This document shows positions 8,044 to 17,224 of a DNA stretch of 64,000 nucleotides, piece by piece. Location: NCBI GenBank assembly GCA_039198225.1, contig JBCCTQ010000014.1:34173-98172 (forward strand). The letters are read 5' to 3'. The notes under the pieces were generated by a model. That model made no database searches and had not been told where the DNA came from. It saw only the letters and a list, made by a program, of their open reading frames with translations. The position numbers were made by a program, and so were the translations under genes. The stretch comes from JASJAR01 sp039198225 (GTDB taxonomy: Bacteria; Pseudomonadota; Alphaproteobacteria; Rhodobacterales; Rhodobacteraceae). Within the stretch, counting starts at the first letter, position 1; the number at the start of each line of letters is the position of its first letter.

Positions 8044-8075
8044 TTCATCCTGGCAAAAATACTCACTTCGCGAGG
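8044..8075 (-). repeat. Short copy of dispersed intergenic motif, inverted
   Basis: In the 46-bp bchN-bchB gap. The minus strand reads GTATTTTTGCCAG followed by GATGAAG, matching the core (GGATATTTTTGCCAGAAAG) of the hairpin-bearing repeats at 13141, 26391, 28861 and 56973. No hairpin accompanies this copy. Confidence 0.45.
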
Positions 8076-8081
8076 CGCGCC

Positions 8082-9626
8082 ATGAAGCTCGCGGTCTGGA
8101 CCTACGAAGGCCCGCCCCATGTGGGGGCGATGCGTGTCGCCACGGGCATGCAAGACCTCCATTACGTCCTCCACGCCCCCCAGGGCGATACCTATGCCGA
8201 TCTTCTTTTCACGATGATCGAGCGCCGGGGCCACCGCCCGCCGGTCACCTACACCACCTTTCAGGCCCGCGATCTCGGCTCGGACACGGCCAACCTTTTC
8301 CGCACCGCCGCCCATGACGCCTATGAGCGGTTCCAACCCAAAGCGATGATCGTCGGCGCTTCCTGTACGGCCGAGCTTATCCAAGACGATCCGGGCGGGC
8401 TTGCCGAAGCGCTCGGCCTCCCGATCCCGGTCATCCCCCTCGAGCTTCCCTCCTATCAGCGGAAGGAAAATTTTGGCGCCGACGAGACGTTCTTCCAGAT
8501 CGTTCGGCATCTCGCCGAAGAACAAGAGCGCACGCCCGAGATCACCGCCAACATTCTCGGCCCCACCGGGCTCGGCTTCCGGCACCGGGACGATATCGTC
8601 GAAGTCACCGCCCTTCTGGCCGATTGCGGTGTGGGCGTGAATGTCGTGGCGCCCATGGGTGCGGACCCCGACGCCATCGCCCGGATCCCGACCGCCCATT
8701 TCAATGTGCTCCTTTATCCTGAAACCGGTGAGGCGGCGGCGCGTTTTCTCGAACGGAATGCCGACCAGCCCTATACGAAAACAGTCCCCATCGGCGTTGC
8801 GGCCACCCATGAATTCCTCGCCGAAGTCGAGAAAATCACCGGCCAAAAGGCGGTCGCCGACACGTCGCGCCTCCGCATGCCCTGGTATTCGGCGAGCGTT
8901 GATTCAAACTACCTCACCGGCAAGCGCGTATTCGTTTTTGGCGACGCCACCCATGTCAAAACCGCCACCCGCATCGCCCGCGACGAGATGGGTTTCGAGG
9001 TGGTGGGGATGGGCTGCTATAACCGCGAATTTGCCCGCGATATCCGCCGCACGGCCAAGGAATACGGTCTCGAAGCGGTCATCACCGACGATTATCTCGA
9101 CGTCGAGCGCGTCATCGAAGAGCTCCAGCCCGAGATGATCCTCGGCACGCAGATGGAGCGCCATATCGGAAAACGCCTCGGCATTCCCTGCGCGGTCATC
9201 TCAGCGCCCGTCCATGTGCAAGACTTCCCTGCCCGCTATTCCCCGCAAGTCGGGTGGGAGGGAGCCAACGTCATCTTCGACACCTGGGTCCATCCCCTGG
9301 TCATGGGTCTCGAAGAGCACCTCCTTCACATGTTCCGGGAAGACTTCGAGTTTAACGACCAAAGCGGCCCGTCCCACCACGCGGCCCACAGCCCGGCCGC
9401 CGGGTCCGAAGGCGAGGTCCCGGATCAAGTCCGGGACGCAGTAGAAGAAGAGCCCGCCGGCATCAGCATTGTCTGGCTCCCGGATGCGGAAAACGAGCTC
9501 CGGAAGATCCCCTTCTTTGTCCGCGGCAAAGCCCGCCGGAACACCGAAGCCTTCGCCACCGAGCGGGGGCTCGCCGAGATCAGCGTCGACACCCTTTACG
9601 AAGCGAAGGCCCATTTTGCGCGATGA
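8082..9626 (+). CDS. bchB: Dark-operative protochlorophyllide reductase subunit B
   Basis: 514 residues from ATG at 8082 (GAGG 7 nt upstream). It pairs with BchN in the catalytic component. Asp36 (APQGDTYADL) is the aspartate that supplies the fourth ligand of the NB [4Fe-4S] cluster in the R. capsulatus enzyme; GASCTAELIQDD near residue 93 is also typical. After the main domain (to about residue 425) comes a low-complexity linker, then the small C-terminal PCP_red-type domain (AENELRKIPFFVRGKARRN, about 465-483). The linker contains a palindromic repeat unit (9417-9437). Its end overlaps the proposed bchH start. Confidence 0.96.
   Translation: MKLAVWTYEGPPHVGAMRVATGMQDLHYVLHAPQGDTYADLLFTMIERRGHRPPVTYTTFQARDLGSDTANLFRTAAHDAYERFQPKAMIVGASCTAELIQDDPGGLAEALGLPIPVIPLELPSYQRKENFGADETFFQIVRHLAEEQERTPEITANILGPTGLGFRHRDDIVEVTALLADCGVGVNVVAPMGADPDAIARIPTAHFNVLLYPETGEAAARFLERNADQPYTKTVPIGVAATHEFLAEVEKITGQKAVADTSRLRMPWYSASVDSNYLTGKRVFVFGDATHVKTATRIARDEMGFEVVGMGCYNREFARDIRRTAKEYGLEAVITDDYLDVERVIEELQPEMILGTQMERHIGKRLGIPCAVISAPVHVQDFPARYSPQVGWEGANVIFDTWVHPLVMGLEEHLLHMFREDFEFNDQSGPSHHAAHSPAAGSEGEVPDQVRDAVEEEPAGISIVWLPDAENELRKIPFFVRGKARRNTEAFATERGLAEISVDTLYEAKAHFAR
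9417..9437. repeat. Palindromic repeat unit embedded in the bchB linker
   Basis: Perfect inverted repeat GTCCCGG-ATCAAGT-CCGGGAC (7-bp arms, 7-nt loop), translated in frame as part of EVPDQVRDAVEEE. I recall closely similar palindromes as dispersed intergenic repeats in many alphaproteobacteria. Here it sits inside a coding linker without breaking the frame. Confidence 0.55.
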
Positions 9627-12600
9627 CGGCTACATAAGCGGCTACCGGGTGGTCATTGTCACCCTCGACGCCCATGCGGCTGGCCCCGCCGCGCGGGTGA
9701 CCGAGCGCTTGGCGGCTGATTTTCCAGGCATTTCCGTTTCGGTCCACGCCGCAGCCGAATGGGGCGAATGCGACGCGGCCTTGGCGGATGCCAAACAGGC
9801 CATCTCCCACGCCGATATCGTGATCGCCAACCTTCTCTTCATCGAAGAGCATATCCGCGCGATCCTCCCTGAGCTCGAAACCGCCCGCGAGCGGGCAGAC
9901 GCTTTCGTCGGCATGATCGCCGATGCGTCGGTGGTCAAACTCACCCGTATGGGCGAGCTCGACATGGCCAAACCCGCCTCGACGGCGGTGAAGCTCTTGA
10001 AAAAGCTCCGGGGCTCGGCCAAGCCCTCGGCCTCGTCCGGCGAAAAGCAAATGCGGATCCTCCGCCGCCTGCCGAAGATCCTCAAATGGATCCCGGGCAA
10101 GGCCCAGGATCTCCGGGCCTGGTTCCTGGCCATGCAGTATTGGCTCGGAGGATCGGACGACAATATCGAGGAGCTGATTCGTTTCCTTGTCACCCGCTAC
10201 GCCGACCGCGAGGAATTCAATGGGCGCGATGCGAAAGCGCCCATCGATTACCCTGAAGTCGGGCTTTATCACCCCAAAGCGAAAGGTCGCATCGTAGAGA
10301 CAGCCGACCTATTGCCGGGCCCCAAAGACCCCGTGGCCACCGTGGGGCTCTTGATGCTCCGCTCTTACATCCTGGCCTCCGATTGCGCCCATTACGACGG
10401 GGTGATCGAGGCGTTCGAAGCACGCGGCATCCGCTGCCTCCCGGCCTTTGCCGGTGGGCTCGACGGGCGCCCGGCGATTGACCGCTATTTCTCGGACGGC
10501 CGGGTGGACGCCTTGGTCTCGCTCACCGGGTTTAGCTTGGTCGGCGGTCCGGCCTATAATGACAGCGATGCGGCCGTGGCGACGCTCGAAGCGCTTGATG
10601 TGCCCTATCTCGCCGCCCATCCGCTCGAATTCCAAACGCTCGACCAATGGGGCAAGTCTTCTGGCGGGCTCGGCCCGGTGGAAACGACGATGCTCGTCGC
10701 CTTGCCGGAAATCGACGGCGCGACGAATCCCACGGTCTTTGCCGGGCGCCAAGGCGGGGCCAACCGCTCCATGGCGCCCTGCCCTAACCGGGTCGCGGCC
10801 CTGGCCGACAAAACGCTCCGGCTTGCCAAGCTCCGCCGCTCAAAGCCGAAAGACCGGCGGGTGGCCGTGGTGCTTTACGGCTTCCCGCCCAATGCAGGCG
10901 CCACCGGCACGGCCGCCTATCTTTCTGTTTTCGAGAGCCTTTTCAACACGTTGAAAGCCATGGCGCGCGACGGATATGACGTCGAGGTCCCGGACAGCGT
11001 CGATGCGCTCCGCGCCAAGGTCCTCGGTGGCAATTCGGAGGCCTTTGGACAGGAGGCCAACGTGGCCGCCCGCGTGAGTGCCGATGACATCGTCGCTTCC
11101 ACCCCCTGGCTCTCGGAAATCGAAGAGGTCTGGGGGCCCGCCCCGGGCCGGGTCCAGTCGAATGGACGCGAGGTTTTTGTCCTCGGTCAGCACTTCGGAA
11201 ACGTCTTCGTCGGCGTCCAACCGGCCTTCGGCTATGAAGGCGACCCGATGCGGCTTCTTTTCGAAAGAGGCTTTGCCCCGACCCACGCATTCTCGGCCTT
11301 TTATCGCTGGATTAGAGACGATTTCGCCGCCGACGCCGTTTTGCATTTCGGCATGCACGGAGCGCTTGAGTTCATGCCGGGCAAGCAATCGGGCCCCTCG
11401 GAAAGCTGCTGGCCCGACCGGCTAATGGGGAACCTCCCCAATATTTATCTTTACACCGCCAATAACCCCTCCGAAGCGACGCTGGCCAAGCGGAGAGCAA
11501 ATGCAATCACGGTGACGCATCTCACCCCGCCCCTGGCCTCTGCAGGACTTTATAAGGGGCTTGCGGAACTCAAGGACTCGCTCAGCCGATACCGCGAATT
11601 GGCGCCCGGTGCAGCCGAGCGCGAGGATCTTGCCCGGCTCATCGCCGACCAGGCGGCGGCCGTAGATCTCGACGGCGATCCCGAGACGCTTTGGGCTACC
11701 CTTCTTGAAACCGAAGGTGCCCTGATGCCCGACGGGCTCCATGTGGTGGGTCGGCCCATGGGCGCTGAGGCCCGGGCCGCCATGCTCGACGCGATCCCGG
11801 AACTTGAGGGCGAAGCGCGGGCGGAACTCGACACTAAACTCGCGCAAAACGACGAAATCGAACCCCTGATGCATGCCCTTGGGGGGCATTACGTCTCGCC
11901 GGTGCCGGGCGGTGATCTCATCCGTTCGCCGGAGATCTTGCCCACGGGCCGGAACATCCATGCGTTCGATCCGTTTCGGATGCCCACCGCCCATGCCCTG
12001 GGCGAAGGGGCGAAACAGGCGGATCTTTTGCTGGCCACGCACCGGAGCCTCCCCCGGACCGTGGCGCTCGTGCTTTGGGGGTCGGACAATATTAAATCCG
12101 ACGGCGCCCCGATTGCCCAAGCCCTGGCGTTGATGGGGGCAAAGCCGCGGTTTGACAGCTATGGCCGGCTCTCGGGCGCGGATCTTTTGCCCCTCGAAGA
12201 CCTCGGTCGGCCCCGGATTGACGTAGTGATGACGCTGTCGGGGATCTTCCGCGATCTTCTGCCGCTCCAGACCCGCATGCTGGCCGAAGCGGCCTGGAAA
12301 GCGGCGACGGCGGATGAACCGGCCGAGCAAAACTACATCCGCGCCCATGCGCTGGCCTATGCCGAGACTATGGGCGTCGATATTGAGACGGCCGCGCTTC
12401 GGGTCTTTTCCAATGCCGAAGGCGCCTATGGCTCAAACGTCAATATCTTGGTCGATTCTTCTGCCTTCGGCGAAGAGGACGATCTGGCGGATGCCTATGA
12501 GGCGCGGAAGAGCTTTGCCTATGGGCGCGACGGTAAGTCGGCCAAGAATGCCGACTTGCTCCAGCGGGCGCTGAAAGACGTCGATCTGGCCTACCAAAAT

Positions 12601-13119
12601 CTTGAATCGGTCGAATTGGGTGTGACCAGCGTCGACCATTACTTCGACACGCTCGGCGGGATCAGCCGGGCGGTGAAGCGCGCCAAGGGCGAAGAGGCCC
12701 CGGTCTATATCGGCGATCAGACGCGGGGCACGGCGAAGGTGCGCACATTGCAAGACCAGATCGCGCTCGAGACCCGGTCGCGGAGCCTCAATCCGAAGTT
12801 TTACGAAAGCCTTATGACCCATGGCCATGAAGGGGTGCGCCAGATTGAGGCCCATCTGACAAACACACTCGGCTGGTCGGCGACGACGGGCCAGGTGGAG
12901 CCCTGGGTCTATCAGCGGATGTCGGAAACCTTCGTCCTCGACGAGGAGATGCGGCGGCGGCTTTCGGAGCTCAACCCAAAGGCGTCGGCACGGATGGCGA
13001 ACCGGCTCCTTGAGGCAACCGATCGGAATTACTGGGACCCCGATCCCGAAACCTTGGCCGCGCTCCAAGACGCGGCCGACGAGTTGGAAGACCGGATGGA
13101 AGGGGTCGCGGCGGAATGA
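9616..13119 (+). CDS. bchH: Magnesium chelatase large subunit BchH
   Basis: 1167 residues from TTG at 9616, overlapping the bchB stop; the nearby ATG at 9623 is out of frame and the alternative GTG at 9649 would give 1156. BchH binds protoporphyrin IX and inserts Mg2+ with BchI and BchD, the first committed step of bacteriochlorophyll synthesis. Seen: GYRVVIVTLDAHAAGPAARV at the N-terminus, CobN/BchH motifs HFGMHGALEFMPGKQSG near residue 575 and YGSNVNILVDSS in the C-terminal part, and normal length. Last photosynthesis gene before the cluster breaks off; an ATGA overlaps its stop, as if a coupled downstream gene had once followed. Confidence 0.95.
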   Translation: MRDDGYISGYRVVIVTLDAHAAGPAARVTERLAADFPGISVSVHAAAEWGECDAALADAKQAISHADIVIANLLFIEEHIRAILPELETARERADAFVGMIADASVVKLTRMGELDMAKPASTAVKLLKKLRGSAKPSASSGEKQMRILRRLPKILKWIPGKAQDLRAWFLAMQYWLGGSDDNIEELIRFLVTRYADREEFNGRDAKAPIDYPEVGLYHPKAKGRIVETADLLPGPKDPVATVGLLMLRSYILASDCAHYDGVIEAFEARGIRCLPAFAGGLDGRPAIDRYFSDGRVDALVSLTGFSLVGGPAYNDSDAAVATLEALDVPYLAAHPLEFQTLDQWGKSSGGLGPVETTMLVALPEIDGATNPTVFAGRQGGANRSMAPCPNRVAALADKTLRLAKLRRSKPKDRRVAVVLYGFPPNAGATGTAAYLSVFESLFNTLKAMARDGYDVEVPDSVDALRAKVLGGNSEAFGQEANVAARVSADDIVASTPWLSEIEEVWGPAPGRVQSNGREVFVLGQHFGNVFVGVQPAFGYEGDPMRLLFERGFAPTHAFSAFYRWIRDDFAADAVLHFGMHGALEFMPGKQSGPSESCWPDRLMGNLPNIYLYTANNPSEATLAKRRANAITVTHLTPPLASAGLYKGLAELKDSLSRYRELAPGAAEREDLARLIADQAAAVDLDGDPETLWATLLETEGALMPDGLHVVGRPMGAEARAAMLDAIPELEGEARAELDTKLAQNDEIEPLMHALGGHYVSPVPGGDLIRSPEILPTGRNIHAFDPFRMPTAHALGEGAKQADLLLATHRSLPRTVALVLWGSDNIKSDGAPIAQALALMGAKPRFDSYGRLSGADLLPLEDLGRPRIDVVMTLSGIFRDLLPLQTRMLAEAAWKAATADEPAEQNYIRAHALAYAETMGVDIETAALRVFSNAEGAYGSNVNILVDSSAFGEEDDLADAYEARKSFAYGRDGKSAKNADLLQRALKDVDLAYQNLESVELGVTSVDHYFDTLGGISRAVKRAKGEEAPVYIGDQTRGTAKVRTLQDQIALETRSRSLNPKFYESLMTHGHEGVRQIEAHLTNTLGWSATTGQVEPWVYQRMSETFVLDEEMRRRLSELNPKASARMANRLLEATDRNYWDPDPETLAALQDAADELEDRMEGVAAE

Positions 13120-13140
13120 GCGAGACGTTTCATATGGGTT

Positions 13141-13205
13141 CGCACCTTCGGTGCGATCCGCTGGGGCTCCGCCCCAGACCCCGGGATACTTTGCTCAGAA
13201 AGAAG
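13141..13205 (+). repeat. Dispersed hairpin repeat, copy A (after bchH)
   Basis: Two perfect hairpins with 3-nt loops, CGCACC-TTC-GGTGCG (13141-13155) and CTGGGGC-TCC-GCCCCAG (13161-13177), are followed by the core CCGGGATACTTTGCTCAGAA (13181-13200) and AGAAG. The same architecture recurs at 26391-26452, 28861-28930 and 56973-57025. The hairpins could also act as a transcription terminator for bchFNBH, although no T-tract follows directly. Confidence 0.65.
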
Positions 13206-13277
13206 TCAGGTATCCCGGTAAGACTTTTTTAGCGATCTCGTCAGTAGGTCGGAGCGACACTTGTTGAGGACACCGCG

Positions 13278-14561
13278 ATGCTGGAGCCGCGGACGGCCTT
13301 TATTCACATCGGCCTGCCAAAAACCGGATCGACGGCCATTCAATCCGCTTGCGCCGCAGGTCGGCCGGCCCTTGCCGCCTCTGGCATACATTTTCCGGAT
13401 CGCGTCGAAAATCACAGCGAATGGCTGTCGCTTGCATTCTGGGAGGAGGACGCACACTTCCTGAGCGGTTTGCGATGGCAGGACGGCGGCGCGGCAGAGG
13501 CGCATCGGGCGGCGCAACGGGAAAGTCTCGAACGGGAAATCAGCGCTGCGCCGAAGCACCTGCTGCTCAGCGGTGAGGGGCTTTCGGTTTTTCGTGCAAG
13601 CGAGGCGACCGCACTCCGCGATGCCCTGTCGCCGCATTTCGACAGGCTCCGCGTCATCGCCTATCTGCGCGAACCGTTGTCCTGGGCGACATCTGCGACG
13701 CAGCAGGCCGTCAAATGGTCGGGCGATACGATTGAAGCCCGTTTCGAACGCCCCCGCCTGCCGGAGTTTGCGAAACGCCTTGACCCGTGGCTCAGGGCGT
13801 TCGGGCCGGCAAATGTGGACATGCGTGCGTTCGTGAAAGATGACATCGTAGCAGACTTTTCCCGAGCCATCGGACTGTCCACGCCGTTGAAATCGGACCA
13901 CCGCGTGAATGAGGCCATGAACGACAGCACCCTGCTTGTGCTGTCCCATGCCAATCGCATCAGGCCACCCTTTATCGAGGCGCGGCACAATCCGTTCAGA
14001 AGCTTTTGCTTCACGAAGGCGGCACGGCTTCCCGGGCAGCGCTTCACACTGCCGGTCGGGACGGTGGAAAAATGGCGCGGGGAACTGGCGCGCGAAAGGT
14101 CCTGGGCCAATGAAGCGCTTGGCAGAACCAAGTTTCGCGATCCGGGTCTGCCGAAGACCAGCCGTGCGACCTGGGCGGCGGATGCCCGCCCTGAGATCGA
14201 GGAATTCGCCGAAACACTGCTGGAGAAATGTCGCGCGGCACAGAACGAAAAGGCTCTGAGGCTGCTCTTCCTTGCCCAGCGTTACCGGGAGGGTGCGACG
14301 CGAGCCCGCGACCTCCTGGATCAGGCGTGGCTGCTAACGACATACCGCTGGACGCTTGATGCGATTGCGCACGAAGCACTTGGCCAGGACCGCGCCGACC
14401 GAACGAAGTTCTTTGCGAAGGGTCGGCTGATGCGGCGGATCGAAACGCCGGAGCCGGGAGAGCCACCTTTGAAGATCGGCAACCCGTTTGATCGCCCTTG
14501 GCGCGCGGCAGAAACATCGCCGGAATGCGTGCGTTCAGCCGGTCGCCCGGCCATGACTTGA
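13278..14561 (+). CDS. Sulfotransferase-family protein
   Basis: 427 residues, ATG preceded by GAGG. The N-terminus HIGLPKTGSTAIQ (residues 10-22) fits the 5'-phosphosulfate-binding loop of PAPS-dependent sulfotransferases, and AYLREPLSWATSA (128-140) fits the 3'-phosphate-binding Arg/Ser motif. No signal peptide or membrane segment. The acceptor cannot be read from sequence; bacterial relatives are often linked to exopolysaccharide or lipid modification. It stands alone between the truncated photosynthesis cluster and the convergent TRAP operon, and its codon use differs from the bch genes. Confidence 0.7.
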   Translation: MLEPRTAFIHIGLPKTGSTAIQSACAAGRPALAASGIHFPDRVENHSEWLSLAFWEEDAHFLSGLRWQDGGAAEAHRAAQRESLEREISAAPKHLLLSGEGLSVFRASEATALRDALSPHFDRLRVIAYLREPLSWATSATQQAVKWSGDTIEARFERPRLPEFAKRLDPWLRAFGPANVDMRAFVKDDIVADFSRAIGLSTPLKSDHRVNEAMNDSTLLVLSHANRIRPPFIEARHNPFRSFCFTKAARLPGQRFTLPVGTVEKWRGELARERSWANEALGRTKFRDPGLPKTSRATWAADARPEIEEFAETLLEKCRAAQNEKALRLLFLAQRYREGATRARDLLDQAWLLTTYRWTLDAIAHEALGQDRADRTKFFAKGRLMRRIETPEPGEPPLKIGNPFDRPWRAAETSPECVRSAGRPAMT

Positions 14562-14640
14562 TGCGTGTTCCCTCTCACCGACTTTGTCGGCAAATCGAGA
14601 TGGGGCAACAGAACTGCGCGCTCGTTGGAAAAGCGCTGCC

Positions 14641-17103
14641 CTATCCGCTCATTACCCTCGGCAGCCAGAGCACCAATTGCGGGAATATCAGCAAGAGGAT
14701 CAGACCGAAAAGCTGGACCAGCATAAACTGCATCATGCCGAGGTAGATGTCCCGCAGGTCCCAGTTCGGGACCACGCCCTTCAGGAAGTACGCCGAGAGC
14801 GCCACGGGGGGACTGAGCCAGGCGGTTTGCAGGTTTACCGCAACCAGTATGCCGAACCACACCATCATGTCGTACCGTTCCAGCCCGTGGAGGGAGAGCA
14901 CCTCGATCGTCGGCAAAAGGATCGGGACAACGATCAATACGATCGGCACCCATTCGAGCGGCCATCCGAGCAGAAAGATCAGCGCCATGATCACCAGCAG
15001 CACAAAGAATGGCGACAGATCGAGGCCGAGCAGAAGTTCCGTCATCATTCTGGGCGTGCCAAGCGCGCTGAACTGTGCGCCAAAGAAGTTGGAGGCCGCG
15101 ACCAGAAACATGATGAGCACGGTAATCTCGAGTGCCTTGATAAGGCTGTCGAAAAACCCCGGGATGGTAAATCGACGATAGCCGATGGAAAGCAGGATGG
15201 CCCCGAAGGCGCCCATCGCGGCAGCCTCTGCCGGTGTGGCGAAGCCGAGAAGGATGGAGCCGAGCGCGAAGGAGATCAGGATGGTCGGCGGCATGAGGCC
15301 CGCGAAAAACTCATCCCAAAGCTGGGAAAAATAGAACCCCTCGTTCGCGTCGTCTCCGTAGATGGGTCTTGCCAGAAATGCGAGCAGACCGATGAACGCG
15401 GCAAAGACGGTGGACCAGATCGGAAGGCCTTCGCCCATGTTCACGAAGATCATGCCCAGATGGAACAGAACGGCAACCGGCAGAACGATCTTCAAAACGC
15501 CGATTTTTCTATACGCCGCATATGCAACTGCGAGTGTTGCGGCCAGAACGAGCAGGCCCCCGAACGGCATTAGCCCGCCAAACACGCCGCTCAGGCTCAG
15601 GCCGAACACGCGGCAGACCGTCAGGATACCAAGGCAGATCAGGGCGACTTCAGCGCCATAGTAGCGCGATGTGTCGGGCTGATCTTCCTCCGCCAGAATG
15701 GGGCCGAGGTTGGGGTTCAACCAGCAGCGCCCCAGCGTGTAGATCAGGTAAAGCGAGGCAAGCAACGCGCCGGGGATGAAAGCGCCCCGGAAAAGATCGA
15801 GGGTCGAAACCTCCAGCACCGGTCCCATGACGATCAGCATGATCGAGGGCGGGATCAGGATGCCGAGCGTGCCGCCCGCCGTGATCGTGCCCGCGGCGAG
15901 TTGCACGTTGTAACCCGACCGGCTCATGGTCGCGCCGGCCATGATGCCAAGAAGCGTGACGGAGGCGCCAACGATACCGGTCGCGGCGGCGAAAATGGTG
16001 GATACGATGAGCACGGCAATGAAAAGCGCGCCGCGCACGCGAGCCATAATCATCTGGATTGACGCAAAAAGACGCTCCATCAACCCGGCGCTTTCCATCA
16101 CGATGCCCATCAGCACGAAAAGCGGCACCGCCATAAGCTGATCGTTCAGCATTGTGGAGTTGGTGTTCAGCGTCATCAGAAGCGTCGTCAGCTTGAAGTT
16201 CGAACCCCAGATGCCAAAGACGAAGGCGAGGAAGATCAGCGTAAAGGAAATCGGGAAGCCGATGAAGATCACGAAGAGCATTGCGGCCAGCATGATGATA
16301 CCGATGGTCGGCTTGTCCATGGCGGGACGTGCGCTCATCAGGTCGGTGAACCAGGCGCCGCCTGGGACGATGTCGGGGGTGAAGATCGCAAGGACGAGCC
16401 AGATCAGCGCGATCAGGTAAACCGGCAGGGCACGCACGAAAAGACGCTCGCGCTCCTTGCCCATTTTGTGAAAGGCGCGGAAGATTTCGGGAATGCCTTG
16501 CAACGCCAGCAGAAAGCCACCCACGGGCATGGCCAAGCGCGCTGGCCAGAGGAGTGGCCCCCAGGCACTGTCGAGCGCCAATGTCTCGCCGGTCGAAAAA
16601 GCAAGCCACCAGAACTGCGAAGCGACGATCGTGAAAAAGATCATCGAAGGCATGAAGAAAAGAAGATACAGCAGCGCATCCACAGTTGCCTGCGTCTTTG
16701 CAGACCAGAAGCGATAGATGAAATCGGCGCGGATATGGACGCCGCGCATCAGACCATACCCGGCGGCCGCCATGAACAGCACGCCTGCAATCATCCGGCT
16801 TGTGTCATAAACCCAGAGGGTCGGCCCAAGGCCCAGCGAACGCGCCAGGTCTTCGAAGCCGGCGTTCTGCAAGATCGCGAACGAGTTTCGGGCAATGACC
16901 TCGTACACCACCACGACGATTAGCGGCACCATGAGCAACGCGATAATTTGACCCGCCCGGTAATTTATAAGGTCGATGGCGGCCGTGATCGGGCGCTGCC
17001 ACGATGTCATGTCTTCCGGCGTTTCTCCGGGAGCTTCGGCACGACGTTCAGCAATCAGTTCGTCCGCGATCTCCAGATCGTCCGGGTTCGGTTCGTCGAC
17101 CAT
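14641..17103 (-). CDS. TRAP transporter fused permease, DctQ and DctM subunits
   Basis: 820 residues from ATG at 17103 (GGAGG 7 nt upstream). The first 230 residues form the four-helix DctQ-like small subunit (RAGQIIALLMVPLIVVVVYE, then a helix pair ending near GIPEIFRAFHKMG); the rest is a DctM large permease with about a dozen helices, including GTLGILIPPSIMLIVMGPV and GFATPAEAAAMGAFG. QM fusions are common in TRAP systems. It imports the substrate bound by the DctP protein encoded just upstream, driven by the Na+ or proton gradient. A long hydrophilic/hydrophobic insertion near residues 440-550 makes the M part larger than usual. Confidence 0.9.
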   Translation of the reverse strand: MVDEPNPDDLEIADELIAERRAEAPGETPEDMTSWQRPITAAIDLINYRAGQIIALLMVPLIVVVVYEVIARNSFAILQNAGFEDLARSLGLGPTLWVYDTSRMIAGVLFMAAAGYGLMRGVHIRADFIYRFWSAKTQATVDALLYLLFFMPSMIFFTIVASQFWWLAFSTGETLALDSAWGPLLWPARLAMPVGGFLLALQGIPEIFRAFHKMGKERERLFVRALPVYLIALIWLVLAIFTPDIVPGGAWFTDLMSARPAMDKPTIGIIMLAAMLFVIFIGFPISFTLIFLAFVFGIWGSNFKLTTLLMTLNTNSTMLNDQLMAVPLFVLMGIVMESAGLMERLFASIQMIMARVRGALFIAVLIVSTIFAAATGIVGASVTLLGIMAGATMSRSGYNVQLAAGTITAGGTLGILIPPSIMLIVMGPVLEVSTLDLFRGAFIPGALLASLYLIYTLGRCWLNPNLGPILAEEDQPDTSRYYGAEVALICLGILTVCRVFGLSLSGVFGGLMPFGGLLVLAATLAVAYAAYRKIGVLKIVLPVAVLFHLGMIFVNMGEGLPIWSTVFAAFIGLLAFLARPIYGDDANEGFYFSQLWDEFFAGLMPPTILISFALGSILLGFATPAEAAAMGAFGAILLSIGYRRFTIPGFFDSLIKALEITVLIMFLVAASNFFGAQFSALGTPRMMTELLLGLDLSPFFVLLVIMALIFLLGWPLEWVPIVLIVVPILLPTIEVLSLHGLERYDMMVWFGILVAVNLQTAWLSPPVALSAYFLKGVVPNWDLRDIYLGMMQFMLVQLFGLILLLIFPQLVLWLPRVMSG

Positions 17104-17189
17104 GGTGTCCCCTCCCGTGGACACGGATCTTGCATCCGCGTTCCTCTTTTCGAAGCGTCACCGTTTGGCGCTTGGAAAACAAGAACAAA

Positions 17190-17210
17190 CGGGCCCCGAA
17201 AAAGGGCCCG
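17190..17210 (-). terminator. Hairpin between dctP and dctQM
   Basis: Read on the minus strand: CGGGCCC-TTTTTCG-GGGCCCG, a 7-bp perfect GC stem followed by TTTGTTC. It lies 15 bp after the dctP stop and 87 bp before dctQM, so it could partially terminate or protect the mRNA, giving more binding protein than permease. Confidence 0.55.
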
Positions 17211-17224
17211 CTCATTTTGCTCGC

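Noticed and set aside
13119..13236. Short frame starting with the ATGA at the bchH stop, as bchL
   Set aside because: After two or three codons it runs through the hairpin repeat and stops after about 38 codons; none of the BchL P-loop sequence is present.
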